In this document: piece by piece, positions 20,134 through 30,897 of the stretch
How the letters are laid out: each line of letters starts with the position of its first letter
Numbering within the stretch: the first letter of the stretch is position 1
DNA from: Halarcobacter sp.
GTDB taxonomy: Bacteria > Campylobacterota > Campylobacteria > Campylobacterales > Arcobacteraceae
Reading direction: 5' to 3'
Length of the DNA stretch: 64,000 nt
Assembly: GCA_030145305.1 (NCBI GenBank)
Contig: JAQYVX010000002.1
Coordinates: 62,001 to 126,000, forward strand
Position numbers and translations under genes: made by a program
The notes under the pieces: model-generated
Databases searched by the model: none
The model's input: the letters and a program-made list of their open reading frames with translations, nothing else
Told to the model about the DNA's origin: nothing

Positions 20134-23100
20134 TAGTCATTTAAAAATTCTTGAATTGATTTAACACCAAATCCATCTTTTTTTCTAAGAGCTTTCATAG
20201 CTTCAATACAAGCTAATGCAGTTGCAGCTGTTGTTCCATAAGGAATATTCTCTTTAAGTACCGCACGTCTAATATTTTTTCCATCATCTTTTGATGATTC
20301 TTTTCCATCAGAGGTATTAAAAGCTAGTGCAATTTCACCATTTGTAATTGCATCTGTAATATTAGGACGACCCTCAGAAATTTTAAGTACTTTCTCACAC
20401 TCAATTCCAGCATCACTAATAGCTTTATGTGTTCCACCCGTTGCAACTATAGAGAAACCTTCTTCTATTAAGCCTTTAGCAATTTGTGGTGCAAATTCTT
20501 TATCTAAATCACATAATGAAATAAATACTTTTCCTTCTATTGGTAAGCTATTTTTAGCTGCACTTTGCGCTTTTGCATATGCTTCACCAAAGTTTGAAGC
20601 TATACCCATTACTTCACCAGTTGATTTCATTTCAGGAGTTAATATCATGTCAGAACCTGAAAGTTTATTAAATGGGAACACAGCTTCTTTTACAGATACA
20701 TGGTCTTTTAAAATTGGTTTTAATACCCCATTGTCTTCCCAAATTAAATCTTCATTATATGTTGCAAGTGCAGATCTTAAACTCTCACCCCACATAACAC
20801 GAGTTGCAACTTTTGCTAATGGCATACCAGTTGCTTTTGAAACAAAAGGAACAGTTCTTGAAGCTCTTGGATTTACTTCAATTAAATAAATTTGTCCTTT
20901 ATGAATAGCATATTGAGTATTCATAAGTCCTACAACACCAAGGCTTAATGCCATGTCTTTTGTTTTTGTTTCTAACTCTTTGATTAATTCAGGCGAAATT
21001 GATACAGGTGGTAAAGAACAAGCTGAATCACCTGAGTGAACACCTGCTTCTTCAATATGTTGCATAATTCCACCAATATAAACTTCTTTTCCATCACTAA
21101 TACAATCAACATCAAGCTCAATAGCTCTGTCAAGGAATTTATCAATTAATACAGGTGCATCATTTGAAACTGAAACTGCTTCGTCCATGTATTTTTTTAA
21201 TTCCTTAGTTGAATATACAATTCTCATTCCACGACCACCAAGAACAAAAGAAGGACGTACTAAAACTGGATAGCCAATTCTTTCTGCGATTACAATCGCT
21301 TCGTTTACTTCAACAGCTGTTCCATTTTCAGGTTGTAATAATCCTACTTCATCAACAAACTTAGAGAATTTTTTTCTATCTTCTGCTAAATCAATTACTT
21401 CGGCTGTAGTACCAATAATTTTTGCACCTGCATTTGTTAATGCATTTGCAAGTTTAAGAGGAGTTTGTCCACCAAAATGAACAATAACACCATCTGGCTT
21501 CTCTTTTTCAATAACACTTCTTACGTGTTCAAAATCAATTGGTTCAAAGTATAAAATATCTGAAGTATCATAATCAGTTGATACAGTTTCAGGATTACAG
21601 TTATACATAATTGTTTTAATTCCCATTTCATTTAAGGCAAATGAAGCATGAACACAACAATAATCAAACTCGATTCCTTGGCCAATTCTATTAGGCCCTC
21701 CACCAATAATCATAACTTTTTTATCATTTGTAATTTTATTTACTTGTGGAGTTTTTGTTATATTTGTAGTTGAATAAAGATATGGAGTTAAAGCTTTAAA
21801 TTCAGCAGAACAAGTATCAACTTCGTTATATTCAAAATCCACTTCTAAAGTTTTTCTAGCCTTATATACATCTTCTTCAGTTTTAGAAATAAGTCTTGCA
21901 ATCATAGCATCTGAAAAACCATTTGATTTTGCGTGTCTCATTTTAATTTCATCACTTAAAATTGACTCGTCCATTGATTTTTCAATATTATACATTTCTC
22001 TAAATTTACTTAAAAACCATGGATCAACTTGGCAAAGATCAAAGATTTCTTCATTTGATAAACCTTGTCTCATTCCATCCATTAAATACTGTAATCTATC
22101 ACAATTTGGTCGTCTAATCTCTTTTTTAATAAACTCTAAATCTGTAGAAATAGAATCAAATCCTATAAGACCAGTTTCAAGTGAACAAAGTGCTTTTTGA
22201 ATTGATTCATTAAATGTTCTACCTATAGCCATAACTTCACCAACAGATTTCATACTAGTTGTTAAAGTCGAATCTGCTTTAGGGAATTTTTCAAAAGTAA
22301 AACGAGGAATTTTTGTAACAATATAATCAATAACTGGCTCAAAAGAAGCTGTAGTTCCTGTAATATCATTTTCAATTTCATCTAAAGTAAATCCAACAGC
22401 TAATAAAGTTGCAACTTTTGCAATTGGATAACCAGTAGCTTTTGAAGCAAGTGCTGAAGATCTTGAAACTCTTGGATTCATTTCAATTACAATCATTCTT
22501 CCTGTTTTTGGACAAATTGAGAACTGTACATTTGAACCACCTGTATCAACACCAATTTCTCGCAAGATTGCAAAAGAAGCATTTCTCATATTTTGGTACT
22601 CTTTATCTGTTAAAGTAAGAGCTGGGGCAATAGTAGTTGAATCTCCTGTGTGAACACCCATAGGGTCAAAGTTTTCTATAGAACATACGATAATACAGTT
22701 ATCTTTTTTGTCTCTAATAACTTCCATTTCGTATTCTTTCCAACCAAGCATAGATTCCATAATCTCAATCTCGCTGATTGGAGAAGCATCAAGACCAGCT
22801 TCTGCTAATTCTTTAAACTCTTCCATATTATATGCAACACCAGAACCTCCACCTGCAAGGGTAAACGAGGCTCTTGAAATAACAGGGAATCCAATTTCAC
22901 GAGCAACTTTCATAGCTTCTTCTACAGAATAAGCATTTGCACTTTTTGGTAAGTCCATACCAATTTTTATCATTGCTTCATTAAAAAGTTGTCTATCTTC
23001 ACCTTTTTTGATTGCATCAGGATGAGCTCCTAAAAATTGGATACCTTCAAGCATTCCTTTATCGTACATTGAAGTTGCAACATTTAACGCTGTTTGTCCA

Positions 23101-23372
23101 CCCATAGTTGGTAAAATAGCATCAATATTTTCTCTTTTGATTATCTTTGCAACCACTTCTTCAGTGATTGGCTCAATATAAGTTCTATCAGCAAACTCAG
23201 GGTCTGTCATAATAGTAGCTGGGTTAGAATTAATTAAAACAACTCTATATCCTAACTCTTTAAGTGTCTTAGTTGCTTGAGTTCCTGAATAATCAAACTC
23301 ACACGCTTGTCCTATAACAATAGGTCCAGAACCGATTAGTAAAATAGATTTTATATCTTCTCTTTTTGGCAT
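20133..23372 (-). CDS. carB: Carbamoyl-phosphate synthase large subunit
   Basis: 1079 residues. It makes carbamoyl phosphate from glutamine-derived ammonia, bicarbonate and two ATP for pyrimidines and arginine, together with CarA (not in the window). Both halves show the ATP-grasp start motifs, [19 protein letters not shown] near the N-terminus and [19 protein letters not shown] around residue 550. The C-terminus has the allosteric MGS-like domain ([19 protein letters not shown]). I place the start at 23372 (MPKREDIKS), which has GGGGAA five bases before it. An ATG at 23387 adds five residues but lacks a ribosome site. Confidence 0.97.
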   Translation of the reverse strand: MPKREDIKSILLIGSGPIVIGQACEFDYSGTQATKTLKELGYRVVLINSNPATIMTDPEFADRTYIEPITEEVVAKIIKRENIDAILPTMGGQTALNVATSMYDKGMLEGIQFLGAHPDAIKKGEDRQLFNEAMIKIGMDLPKSANAYSVEEAMKVAREIGFPVISRASFTLAGGGSGVAYNMEEFKELAEAGLDASPISEIEIMESMLGWKEYEMEVIRDKKDNCIIVCSIENFDPMGVHTGDSTTIAPALTLTDKEYQNMRNASFAILREIGVDTGGSNVQFSICPKTGRMIVIEMNPRVSRSSALASKATGYPIAKVATLLAVGFTLDEIENDITGTTASFEPVIDYIVTKIPRFTFEKFPKADSTLTTSMKSVGEVMAIGRTFNESIQKALCSLETGLIGFDSISTDLEFIKKEIRRPNCDRLQYLMDGMRQGLSNEEIFDLCQVDPWFLSKFREMYNIEKSMDESILSDEIKMRHAKSNGFSDAMIARLISKTEEDVYKARKTLEVDFEYNEVDTCSAEFKALTPYLYSTTNITKTPQVNKITNDKKVMIIGGGPNRIGQGIEFDYCCVHASFALNEMGIKTIMYNCNPETVSTDYDTSDILYFEPIDFEHVRSVIEKEKPDGVIVHFGGQTPLKLANALTNAGAKIIGTTAEVIDLAEDRKKFSKFVDEVGLLQPENGTAVEVNEAIVIAERIGYPVLVRPSFVLGGRGMRIVYSTKELKKYMDEAVSVSNDAPVLIDKFLDRAIELDVDCISDGKEVYIGGIMQHIEEAGVHSGDSACSLPPVSISPELIKELETKTKDMALSLGVVGLMNTQYAIHKGQIYLIEVNPRASRTVPFVSKATGMPLAKVATRVMWGESLRSALATYNEDLIWEDNGVLKPILKDHVSVKEAVFPFNKLSGSDMILTPEMKSTGEVMGIASNFGEAYAKAQSAAKNSLPIEGKVFISLCDLDKEFAPQIAKGLIEEGFSIVATGGTHKAISDAGIECEKVLKISEGRPNITDAITNGEIALAFNTSDGKESSKDDGKNIRRAVLKENIPYGTTAATALACIEAMKALRKKDGFGVKSIQEFLND

Positions 23373-23484
23373 AAAAATTCCCCACATATATTTTTATAAA
23401 TTTGGAGAGTATATCCATAAAGTGCTTAAAATTCGGTTAGTTAAAAAGACATAAAGAAGTATAAAAATTATACTTCTTTATTAT

Positions 23485-24165
23485 TTATGAAGTTGGAAGA
23501 TTAAATCTTTTTGTATCTAAAACACCTTCACTATCAAAAGATAAATAGTACAAAATATCTTTTTTTACAGGAAGTCCAGTAAGATATCTAATTGCTAAGT
23601 TTGCTTGAAGTGATGCTATGTGCATAACAATAGGACAAGCAATTCCATTTGGTTTTCTATCATTTACTTGAAATACTGCTTCGTAAGAAGCCTTTTCAAA
23701 GAAACAAACTTGACCATGAAATTCTTCAACTGAGCCATATATCCAAGCTTGATTGTTTGATATACAGTATTCATTTATATCTGCACGAGTAGGAAGATTA
23801 TCAGTTCCATCAATTACTAAATCAAACTCTAAACCTCTTTTTGCAAAATCTTGAAAGCTTTCGTTATAAGCTGTTACTTTTGTATAAGGACATCTAGATT
23901 CCACTAATTCTTTTAAAACTTCACATTTTGCTTTTCCATCATCGCCCACTTTAAAACCAATTTGTCTGTGAATATTATGAACACCAACCTCATCAAAATC
24001 AACAAGAGCAAACTCTCCAATCCCTGAAGCCCCAAGAGCAATAGCTAAAGAACAACCAAGTCCACCACTTCCTATAATTGCTACTTTTTTATTTTGAAGA
24101 GAATCTTGTGTTTCTTCACCCCAAAGTTTTATTTGTCTGTTAAAAAATTCATGTATTTCACTCAT
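23485..24165 (-). CDS. ThiF/MoeB/HesA-family adenylyltransferase
   Basis: 226 residues, E1-like. The nucleotide-binding motif is IIGSGGLGCS (about 30-39), followed by LVDFDEVGVHNIHRQ with the catalytic-type Arg, then VIDGTDN. Family members adenylate the C-terminal glycine of small sulfur carriers (ThiS, MoaD). The usual zinc-binding CxxC pairs are absent; only one Cys in NGIACPI remains. Choosing between a thiamine and a molybdopterin role is not possible, because no partner gene is adjacent. The ribosome site AAGGA precedes the ATG by six bases. Confidence 0.85.
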   Translation of the reverse strand: MSEIHEFFNRQIKLWGEETQDSLQNKKVAIIGSGGLGCSLAIALGASGIGEFALVDFDEVGVHNIHRQIGFKVGDDGKAKCEVLKELVESRCPYTKVTAYNESFQDFAKRGLEFDLVIDGTDNLPTRADINEYCISNNQAWIYGSVEEFHGQVCFFEKASYEAVFQVNDRKPNGIACPIVMHIASLQANLAIRYLTGLPVKKDILYYLSFDSEGVLDTKRFNLPTS

Positions 24166-24233
24166 GTTTAATCCTTAGTTAATAAGTAGTGTTTATTTTT
24201 ATTATTTGTAGGCATAATAATAGCAGATTTAAT

Positions 24234-24506
24234 TTATTTTTTAAATAAAGAGGAGTGTGAACCAACTCTTGTAAGTGCTAATTCTAAAATATCATTATTT
24301 ATTCTATAAATTAAAAGCAGGTCTGGTTTTATGTGACATTCTCTACAATCAACAAAGTTTCCTATTAATTTGTGGTCTTTATATTTTATATCTAATTCCT
24401 CACCACTAGCAAGTTTAATAATGACTTCTTTTAAAAGTTCTTTATCTTTTGAATTTAGTTTTTTATAATCTTTTTTAAAACTATTAGTTCTAAATATATT
24501 TAACAC
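24234..24506 (-). CDS. YafQ-family toxin (mRNA interferase)
   Basis: 90 residues, RelE superfamily. Compared with E. coli YafQ the key residues are kept: His in YKDH, His in ECH, Asp in KPD, Arg in TRVG, His and Phe in SHSSLF. A Leu replaces the Trp after the Asp. The start is GTG and directly follows the TAA of the antitoxin in the same frame, so there is no spacer and translation must be coupled. The next residues LNIFRTNSFKKDY match the normal N-terminus of the family. Such toxins cut mRNA at the ribosome. Confidence 0.88.
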   Translation of the reverse strand: MLNIFRTNSFKKDYKKLNSKDKELLKEVIIKLASGEELDIKYKDHKLIGNFVDCRECHIKPDLLLIYRINNDILELALTRVGSHSSLFKK

Positions 24507-24758
24507 TTATGAATCCAAGTCACTAAATAATTCATCTACATTGTTGTGAGTTTTACCTTTTTTTTCTTCTAATTCATTTATTGCTTTTAAAGTCTCTTTT
24601 GTAGGAATTTTTACATCAAAAGGCAAGCCATTATTTAAAACAATCATATTATTAAAAACTGAGATTGCCTGTGAGTAAGAAAGTCCTAGTTTTTTTAAAA
24701 TATCTTTAGCTTCAAAATAGTTTTCTTCATCAACTCTAATTGTTGTTTGTGTTTTCAT
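24507..24758 (-). CDS. DinJ/RelB-family antitoxin
   Basis: 83 residues. The N-terminal half (TTIRVDEENYFEAKDILKKLGLSYSQAISVF) is the ribbon-helix-helix DNA-binding and dimer region of RelB/DinJ antitoxins. The C-terminal part (GLPFDVKIPTKETLKAI) is the toxin-binding tail. Ribosome site AGGA lies seven bases upstream of the ATG. It sits upstream of the toxin, the usual order, and probably represses its own promoter. Confidence 0.88.
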   Translation of the reverse strand: MKTQTTIRVDEENYFEAKDILKKLGLSYSQAISVFNNMIVLNNGLPFDVKIPTKETLKAINELEEKKGKTHNNVDELFSDLDS

Positions 24759-24774
24759 ATTGTTTTCCTTTTAT

Positions 24775-24799
24775 ATTCATATTATATCCCAAAATGAAT
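24775..24799. promoter_or_regulatory. Toxin-antitoxin promoter with operator-like dyad
   Basis: Minus-strand TATAAT at 24786-24781 lies between the arms ATTCAT (24775-24780) and ATGAAT (24794-24799). An operator overlapping the -10 is expected for autorepression by a RelB/DinJ antitoxin. It shows the pair has its own promoter downstream of hsdS. Confidence 0.55.
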
Positions 24800-24816
24800 A
24801 CAAAATCAAATAATTT

Positions 24817-26031
24817 TCATTTTACTTTTACTTGTCCATTCATAAGCATTGGAAGAAGCCAATCTCTTAGGTTTGTTAGTTCTTGGTTTTGTTCTGAATT
24901 TATATAAACTTGCTCAATTGATGATTTTATTTTTTTACTAAAAGATAGTAAAACTTGTTCATTCGGTTTTATAAGTTTTATATCTGAAAAGTCACCTTTA
25001 TTCATATTAGGGAATGTGTTCCCAGTTTTAGCTTTTGAAGTCTTAAAAAAATCGTTTAGTGAAAAATAGAGATAAAATGAATTTTCTTCTTTTTTACATT
25101 CGATGGAATTAATTTGTTGATTTGTTTGTGATAGTTTAGTTGCAAAACCTATTAACCCTGGACTAGCTATACAACTAACACATAAAGCACCTTTATTAAT
25201 ATATTTTGTACTTTGATAATCAGCACCTAATTTACTCAATGTTTCTTCGGTTGAAGTTATGTGCATATTTCCTCTTATATCTCCAATAGTAATAAATGGT
25301 ATGTCACCATTAAAATATTTAGGACTTATTTTTGGTGGGGTTTTGCCAGTTATTATATTATCTTCAATTTTTTCTAACTTACAAACTTCCCACCCCTCAG
25401 GAATTTCTCTTTTAAACTCTTGATTATAAACCATTTTTCCACCTGATGATTTGTAAGGTTTTCCATTAACATCAGGAAAATCAAACTGCACGAACCAATA
25501 ATCATAAAGAATTTTTGCCATAGCTTCTAGTTCTTTATTGATTTTATTGTTTAGTTCTATTTTTGAATCAAGAGAAGATAGAACATTTGCTATTTTTTCT
25601 TCATTTTCTAAACTTATATCAGGAATTGAAAAATTCATAATCTGATTTTTATCTCCTCTAGGCATTTTAGTACCTTTTGAGCCTTTCATCATATGTTCAA
25701 AGAAATCATTTCTATATAAAGCATAATAAATAAATTTTGGATTATGTTTTTCATTAACTTGTATTGTAAGTACATCAGCAGAATTTCCACCATCTCTATT
25801 TGCAAACCATATTTTTTTTAAATAAGGTCGAATATTTCCTATCAGAATATCATTTTTAAAGTAAGCTGTCATATTACCATCTTGAGGTGGTAATGATGTT
25901 GGTTTAGTAATACCTAATTTATTTTGTAAAAGATTATCTGTTGTTACAAAATTATTAATTGTTACATCTTTAATTGGTATTCTTGTGCCTGAATATTTAG
26001 CAACTTTCTTTAAAGATATAGTTTTACTCAT
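24817..26031 (-). CDS. hsdS: Type I restriction enzyme, specificity subunit
   Basis: 404 residues with two target-recognition domains (about 1-165 and 215-375). Each is followed by a conserved helical spacer: LNNKINKELEAMAKILYDYWF in the middle and NLRDWLLPMLMNGQ at the end. The second domain opens with IPEGWEVCKL, a typical repeat start. It sets the DNA sequence recognised by the HsdMS methylase and HsdRMS nuclease. The ATG overlaps hsdM by eight bases. The two domains look intact; the target sequence cannot be read from the protein. Confidence 0.94.
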   Translation of the reverse strand: MSKTISLKKVAKYSGTRIPIKDVTINNFVTTDNLLQNKLGITKPTSLPPQDGNMTAYFKNDILIGNIRPYLKKIWFANRDGGNSADVLTIQVNEKHNPKFIYYALYRNDFFEHMMKGSKGTKMPRGDKNQIMNFSIPDISLENEEKIANVLSSLDSKIELNNKINKELEAMAKILYDYWFVQFDFPDVNGKPYKSSGGKMVYNQEFKREIPEGWEVCKLEKIEDNIITGKTPPKISPKYFNGDIPFITIGDIRGNMHITSTEETLSKLGADYQSTKYINKGALCVSCIASPGLIGFATKLSQTNQQINSIECKKEENSFYLYFSLNDFFKTSKAKTGNTFPNMNKGDFSDIKLIKPNEQVLLSFSKKIKSSIEQVYINSEQNQELTNLRDWLLPMLMNGQVKVK

Positions 26032-27646
26032 AAACCAACCCTGCTAACTGCTTCTTTATCTCATCTTCCAAGACTTTTGATTCCCCAAACATAGCTTCTA
26101 AATTATCATTAAACCCTTTCATCTTAGCATTAAATTCATCTTTTGTAATATCTATATATTCAATCTTAACATCAAAATATTGCCCTGCACTAAAACTATA
26201 ATTCTTCGTTTTTATATCATCATAAGATACAACTACAGATAAATCATCTACTTCTTTTTTATCATTAAAAGTATTTATGATTTGTTCTTCTTCTTTTTCA
26301 CTTAATACTGTTTTTTGATTTTTACCCTCTTTTACAGTTTTTCCTAGATTTGAAGCATCTATTAAAACTACATCATCTTTATTTGTATCATCTATAAATA
26401 TGATTGATACATTTGTTCCTGTTGTAGCAAAAATATTACTAGGCATTGATACAACTCCACCTAACATTTTGTTTTCAATTAGATGTTGTCGTATCTTTTT
26501 ATCTATTCCACTTTGAGCTGTGATAAATCCAGTTGGAACTACAACAGCTGCTTTTCCACCCTTTTTTAGTGAATAAATAATATGCTGTAAAAACATAGAA
26601 TAAATAGACATAGAGTCTTTTTTCTTTGCTGGTACATTTGGAATACCTGCAAAAAATCTATCGTGATTTTCTTTTGAGTCTAAATCATCTCTATAATCAC
26701 TAAAATCAGTTTTAAAAGGTGGATTTGAAACGATATAGTCAAACTTTTGTAAACTCTCACCCTCTTTATGATATGGAATTAAAAGTGTATTTCCTTTGAT
26801 TACATTTGATATAGAGTGTACAAGGTTATTTAAAATCAGATTTAGTCGTAAAAGACTTGATGACTTTTGAGATATATCTTGTGAATATATACTACACTTA
26901 TCTTCACCAATTGCGTGAGCTATATTCATCAAAAGTGTTCCACTTCCTGCGCTTGGATCATAACAAGTTACATTTTTGATCTCTTCATTTTTTTTTACTA
27001 AAATAGCTGCCATGATTTTTGCAACTGCGTGTGGAGTGTAATACTCTGCATATTTACCACCGCTGTCACTGTTGTAATCTTTGATTAGATATTCAAATAT
27101 AGTTGCATAGAAATCATACTTTTGGTTAAAGATACTTTCAAAACTAAAAGCTACAAGTTTATTGATTATAGCTTTGAAAAAAGCATCTTTATCATCTATA
27201 ATATATTTACTCAAAGTATCAAAAAGCTCTATTTTTGCTCCACCTTCTGTTTTTACTGAAAAGATGTCTTTATTATCTATAGATATTTGATGTAAGGTAT
27301 CATCAAAAGTTTGAGCAAAATCAGGACTATCTTGGATATTAAATAGATGTGTTATAAGATACTCTGGCTTTAACTTTGCAGCTTTTGCACCTATTCGTCT
27401 TAATATTTTATTTCTTTTCTCTTGGCTTAAGTTTGTATAATATTCTTCCCAACTTGGGGCATTTTTGATGTTATCATCTATTTTTTTTACTTCATAAGCA
27501 AACTTATCGTTTAAAAACTTGTATAAAAATACTTGGGTGATGATTTTGAACTCATTTCCATCATTTCCAAGTCCGAAGTTTGCACATACTGCTTTTAAAC
27601 TATCAATTAACTTTTTTGTTTCTCTTTCAAACTCTACTATTACCAA
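26024..27646 (-). CDS. hsdM: Type I restriction enzyme, DNA methyltransferase subunit
   Basis: 540 residues. An HsdM N-terminal helical domain (about 1-165) is followed by the N6-adenine methylase domain, with SAM-binding motif DPSAGSGT (230-237) and catalytic motif NPPF (308-311). It methylates adenine within the site chosen by HsdS. The start is TTG, with GGAG seven bases upstream, and overlaps the end of hsdR by seven bases. The downstream overlap with hsdS supports one transcript. Confidence 0.96.
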   Translation of the reverse strand: MVIVEFERETKKLIDSLKAVCANFGLGNDGNEFKIITQVFLYKFLNDKFAYEVKKIDDNIKNAPSWEEYYTNLSQEKRNKILRRIGAKAAKLKPEYLITHLFNIQDSPDFAQTFDDTLHQISIDNKDIFSVKTEGGAKIELFDTLSKYIIDDKDAFFKAIINKLVAFSFESIFNQKYDFYATIFEYLIKDYNSDSGGKYAEYYTPHAVAKIMAAILVKKNEEIKNVTCYDPSAGSGTLLMNIAHAIGEDKCSIYSQDISQKSSSLLRLNLILNNLVHSISNVIKGNTLLIPYHKEGESLQKFDYIVSNPPFKTDFSDYRDDLDSKENHDRFFAGIPNVPAKKKDSMSIYSMFLQHIIYSLKKGGKAAVVVPTGFITAQSGIDKKIRQHLIENKMLGGVVSMPSNIFATTGTNVSIIFIDDTNKDDVVLIDASNLGKTVKEGKNQKTVLSEKEEEQIINTFNDKKEVDDLSVVVSYDDIKTKNYSFSAGQYFDVKIEYIDITKDEFNAKMKGFNDNLEAMFGESKVLEDEIKKQLAGLVYE

Positions 27647-30600
27647 TTGTTTACTCCGTTGTATTCATTTAAATATTCTGTTGCTATTAGTGTGTTGATA
27701 TATTTAAAAGTTTCATCATTTAATTTTATTTTATTATTATCTTCAAACTCTATATCTACTATAGGTTCTGTTTGTGCTATAAAAAAGTTTTCATGTTTTA
27801 ATATGGCACTGTTATTTAAAACTTGCTCATCAAGTTGTGTTTTTATCTTCTCTAAGGCAGAAAAAATCTTGCTTTGTTTATCTGTTATATTGTTTTGTTT
27901 GATTCTTTTATGCATTCTTGCGTATTTTCTATCACCTTTGTATTTATCCTTTAAGAGGTCATTTTGTCTATTTAATTCTCTTATTTTTTCATCTATTTTT
28001 TTAAGTTCAGCAATATTTTCATTCATCTCATCTTGTGTTATTTCACTAAGGTTTTTATTTTTAAATAATCGCTCAAGTTCCTCTTTTAAAGTGATATAAA
28101 GAGGATCTTTTTTATCAAAATTATTTTGAAAAGCTTCTCTAGTTTTTCTTAAAGTATTTTTTAATTTATCAGCTAAAATAAGTTCTTCTTCACTTATTTT
28201 TGTAAATTTAAAAATAATATCTTCCAAAGCTAGATTTATGATATTTGTATTTTCATCGCCATTTTCTAAAGCTTGTTTTTGATTTAAAAGATTTAAATGA
28301 TTTGAAGCTTCTCTATAAAGTAAAGTTAACTTTTGAAAATCTATTTTTTCAAGTAATTCATAATGTCCAAAAAGTCTGATAAGGTTGTATAAACTTTTTG
28401 CACTTTCAAGTACTTTTTTTATCTCTTGCATTTTTTTAATATCTTGAATTTTGCTTATTTGTTGTGAGAAAACTTCAGCATTTAAAGTATTAAATTCAAA
28501 TAAAATATCTTTTATATTTTCTATCTCTGATTCTATCTCTTCTTTTGATTTGAAAAGTGAAGAGTAAGATTCCATCTCATCGCCTAGTTCATTTTGTAAC
28601 TCTTTAAAATAAGCTTTATTTGTAGCATCAAACTCTTTGCTTATATCTGCAAAATCTACTACAAAACCATATTTAAATTTTTTGTATGTACGATTTACCC
28701 TTGTAAGAGCTTGTAATAGTCCATGTTGTCTTATGATTCTACCTAGATATAGTTTTTTAAGTCTTGGAGCATCAAATCCGGTAAGAAGCATATTATAAAC
28801 AAAAAGAAAATCTATCTTTCCATCTTTAAACCCTTCAACCCAATCTTTTCTATCTTGTTTAGTTCCTATATCATGTAAAATAAGTTTAGCTGTTAAGTCT
28901 TTTTTTACTTCAATATCATTTGATCCATAAGTAGCTTGAGGTTGGGCTACTAGTTGGGCTGAAAAGTTTTCATTGTTAATAGTTTCAAGTTTTTCATATT
29001 TGGATTGAAATATCTCATACATTTTTTTAGCTTGGGCTGAACTATCACAAATAACCATTGCACCAATAGAATCATCATCAAATCTATTTTTACTAGTTTT
29101 AAAATCATTTACAATATAAGCTAACATTGGGTCTACAAATTTTTTGTGAGAATAAACTTCTTCTTTTTTTAAATCCCCTTGTAAAATTTCAATATTTTCA
29201 ATAGCTTTTTGAAGCTGAAACTTATAATTTGTCTCTATTTCTTCTCTTATAAGCCTTAATGTATAGCCATCAGAAATAGAAGAATTATAATAATACTTAT
29301 GAATATAATCACCAAACAATAATTTTGAACTTGTATCTTCTCCTAAAAGAGGTGTTCCTGTTAGTCCAATTTTTATTGCATTTTTGTCAGAAGTTTCTAA
29401 GTTCGCTAAGAAGCTTCCTTTTGGGTTATAACTTCTATGAACTTCATCTAAAAAATAAACTCTTTGAATGTTAATATCATAATCTTGTAGTGAGATAACA
29501 TTTGGGTCATCTTCAAATTTTTGAATATTTACTACTGTAATTTCATATTCACCTCTATCATTGTGAATAGCAGTAGTTTTTTTAATATCTTTTGCAAAAT
29601 CTTCACGACTAGCAATAGTGTGAACTTTTAAACCTCTAGCTGTGAATTCTTTTTTTGCTTGTGTTAATAAATCTAATCTATCGACAATAAAATAAAACTT
29701 TGGAATTATCTTTTTAGTTTGAAAATAGTTTGTTAAATATCTAACATTGTAAAAAGCAAGTGCTGTTTTACCACTCCCTTGTGTATGCCAAATGATACCT
29801 TTTCTTATCCCCTCATCAAGTTTATTTTCTATGGCTTTTGTTGCAAATATTTGTGGGTATCGCATTATATGTTTTTGCATACCATTATTTGATTTCACAT
29901 AAGCAATTCCAAACTGTAATAAAAACTTTAATCTATCTTTTGAAAACAAAGATGTGCTTAAACGATTTGTAGGTGTTTCAGACGATTTATTTGTAATAAA
30001 TTCTGCATTGTTTTTTATTACTTCAAGATTATTATCTTTTAATATCTCATTTTCAGTTTTATCATCTAAGTCATTTAAAAGTTCTGCTAAATTTAATTTT
30101 TCTTCTTCTCGAAAATAGTTAAAAATTGGTTTTTGTGAAGGTGTTGCATAAAAAGCTCCTTCAATTGGTTCAATAGAATTATCATCATATTCCATATTGT
30201 TAGAAAAAACCATAAGTTGGGTTATGTTAATAAATTTTCTAAACCTATCATTTGAAAATCTAAGATTTATTCTTTCTCTTTCTGCTAATACCCCATCTTT
30301 ATTATTAGGTTTTTTAACTTCAATGAAAACCAATGGCATCCCATTGATTAAAAGTATAATATCAGGTCTAAACTCTTCATCAGAGTTTTTATATGTAAGT
30401 TCAGTAACAACATGAAAAGAGTTATTTTCAAAGTTTTCAAAATCTATAAGTTTTACACCTGATTTTTCAATGATTCTTTGATAAAAAGCTTTTCCTAAAT
30501 CTTCATAATCAAGTAATAAAGAAACTTCTTCATAAACTTTTTTTGAATCTAAATCTTTTGTGTTTTCGTTGATTCTTTCAATACTAGATTTGAAAATATC

Positions 30601-30720
30601 TGTAAAGATGTTTGTGTTCATATCCCATTTGGAATTTTTTAAAGATAGATATTTATATCCTAATCGTGCAAGATGTAATATAGATGGTATTTTTACTCTT
30701 GTATCCTCATTATATTTCAT
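27640..30720 (-). CDS. hsdR: Type I restriction enzyme, endonuclease/translocase subunit
   Basis: 1026 residues, normal length. The N-terminal nuclease domain has Asp120 and the EVK triad (E134, K136). The helicase motor has Walker A GSGKT (315-319), DEVH (425-428), GLTGTPLL and motif VI QALTRVNRTYKKF. The C-terminal part is helical and Lys/Glu-rich, the region that docks on the methylase. First gene of hsdR-hsdM-hsdS. All key residues are present, so the system appears able to cut. Confidence 0.96.
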   Translation of the reverse strand: MKYNEDTRVKIPSILHLARLGYKYLSLKNSKWDMNTNIFTDIFKSSIERINENTKDLDSKKVYEEVSLLLDYEDLGKAFYQRIIEKSGVKLIDFENFENNSFHVVTELTYKNSDEEFRPDIILLINGMPLVFIEVKKPNNKDGVLAERERINLRFSNDRFRKFINITQLMVFSNNMEYDDNSIEPIEGAFYATPSQKPIFNYFREEEKLNLAELLNDLDDKTENEILKDNNLEVIKNNAEFITNKSSETPTNRLSTSLFSKDRLKFLLQFGIAYVKSNNGMQKHIMRYPQIFATKAIENKLDEGIRKGIIWHTQGSGKTALAFYNVRYLTNYFQTKKIIPKFYFIVDRLDLLTQAKKEFTARGLKVHTIASREDFAKDIKKTTAIHNDRGEYEITVVNIQKFEDDPNVISLQDYDINIQRVYFLDEVHRSYNPKGSFLANLETSDKNAIKIGLTGTPLLGEDTSSKLLFGDYIHKYYYNSSISDGYTLRLIREEIETNYKFQLQKAIENIEILQGDLKKEEVYSHKKFVDPMLAYIVNDFKTSKNRFDDDSIGAMVICDSSAQAKKMYEIFQSKYEKLETINNENFSAQLVAQPQATYGSNDIEVKKDLTAKLILHDIGTKQDRKDWVEGFKDGKIDFLFVYNMLLTGFDAPRLKKLYLGRIIRQHGLLQALTRVNRTYKKFKYGFVVDFADISKEFDATNKAYFKELQNELGDEMESYSSLFKSKEEIESEIENIKDILFEFNTLNAEVFSQQISKIQDIKKMQEIKKVLESAKSLYNLIRLFGHYELLEKIDFQKLTLLYREASNHLNLLNQKQALENGDENTNIINLALEDIIFKFTKISEEELILADKLKNTLRKTREAFQNNFDKKDPLYITLKEELERLFKNKNLSEITQDEMNENIAELKKIDEKIRELNRQNDLLKDKYKGDRKYARMHKRIKQNNITDKQSKIFSALEKIKTQLDEQVLNNSAILKHENFFIAQTEPIVDIEFEDNNKIKLNDETFKYINTLIATEYLNEYNGVNNW

Positions 30721-30734
30721 TTATTGTCCAAGGT

Positions 30735-30740
30735 ATTATA
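30735..30740 (-). promoter_or_regulatory. Likely -10 box of the hsdRMS operon
   Basis: Minus-strand TATAAT is 14 bases before the hsdR ATG, which implies a very short leader of about 8 bases. A weak GGA precedes the start. Near-leaderless translation of hsdR is possible; an upstream promoter is not excluded. Confidence 0.45.
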
Positions 30741-30897
30741 ATTTTAAAAAAATTATTTTACACTATATATCCAACCTTTCGGCTTATATGTTCAATGTAA
30801 AATTTATAAAATTGAAATATCTAATCATTTCTTTATTTTCATCCCAATGAGTTCTTACTTTTTTATCTTAAAATAATTTCATAATATTGTAGAAATA

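Noticed and set aside
23385..23387. Upstream ATG of carB
   Set aside because: No ribosome site; the ATG five codons later has GGGGAA and matches the family start.
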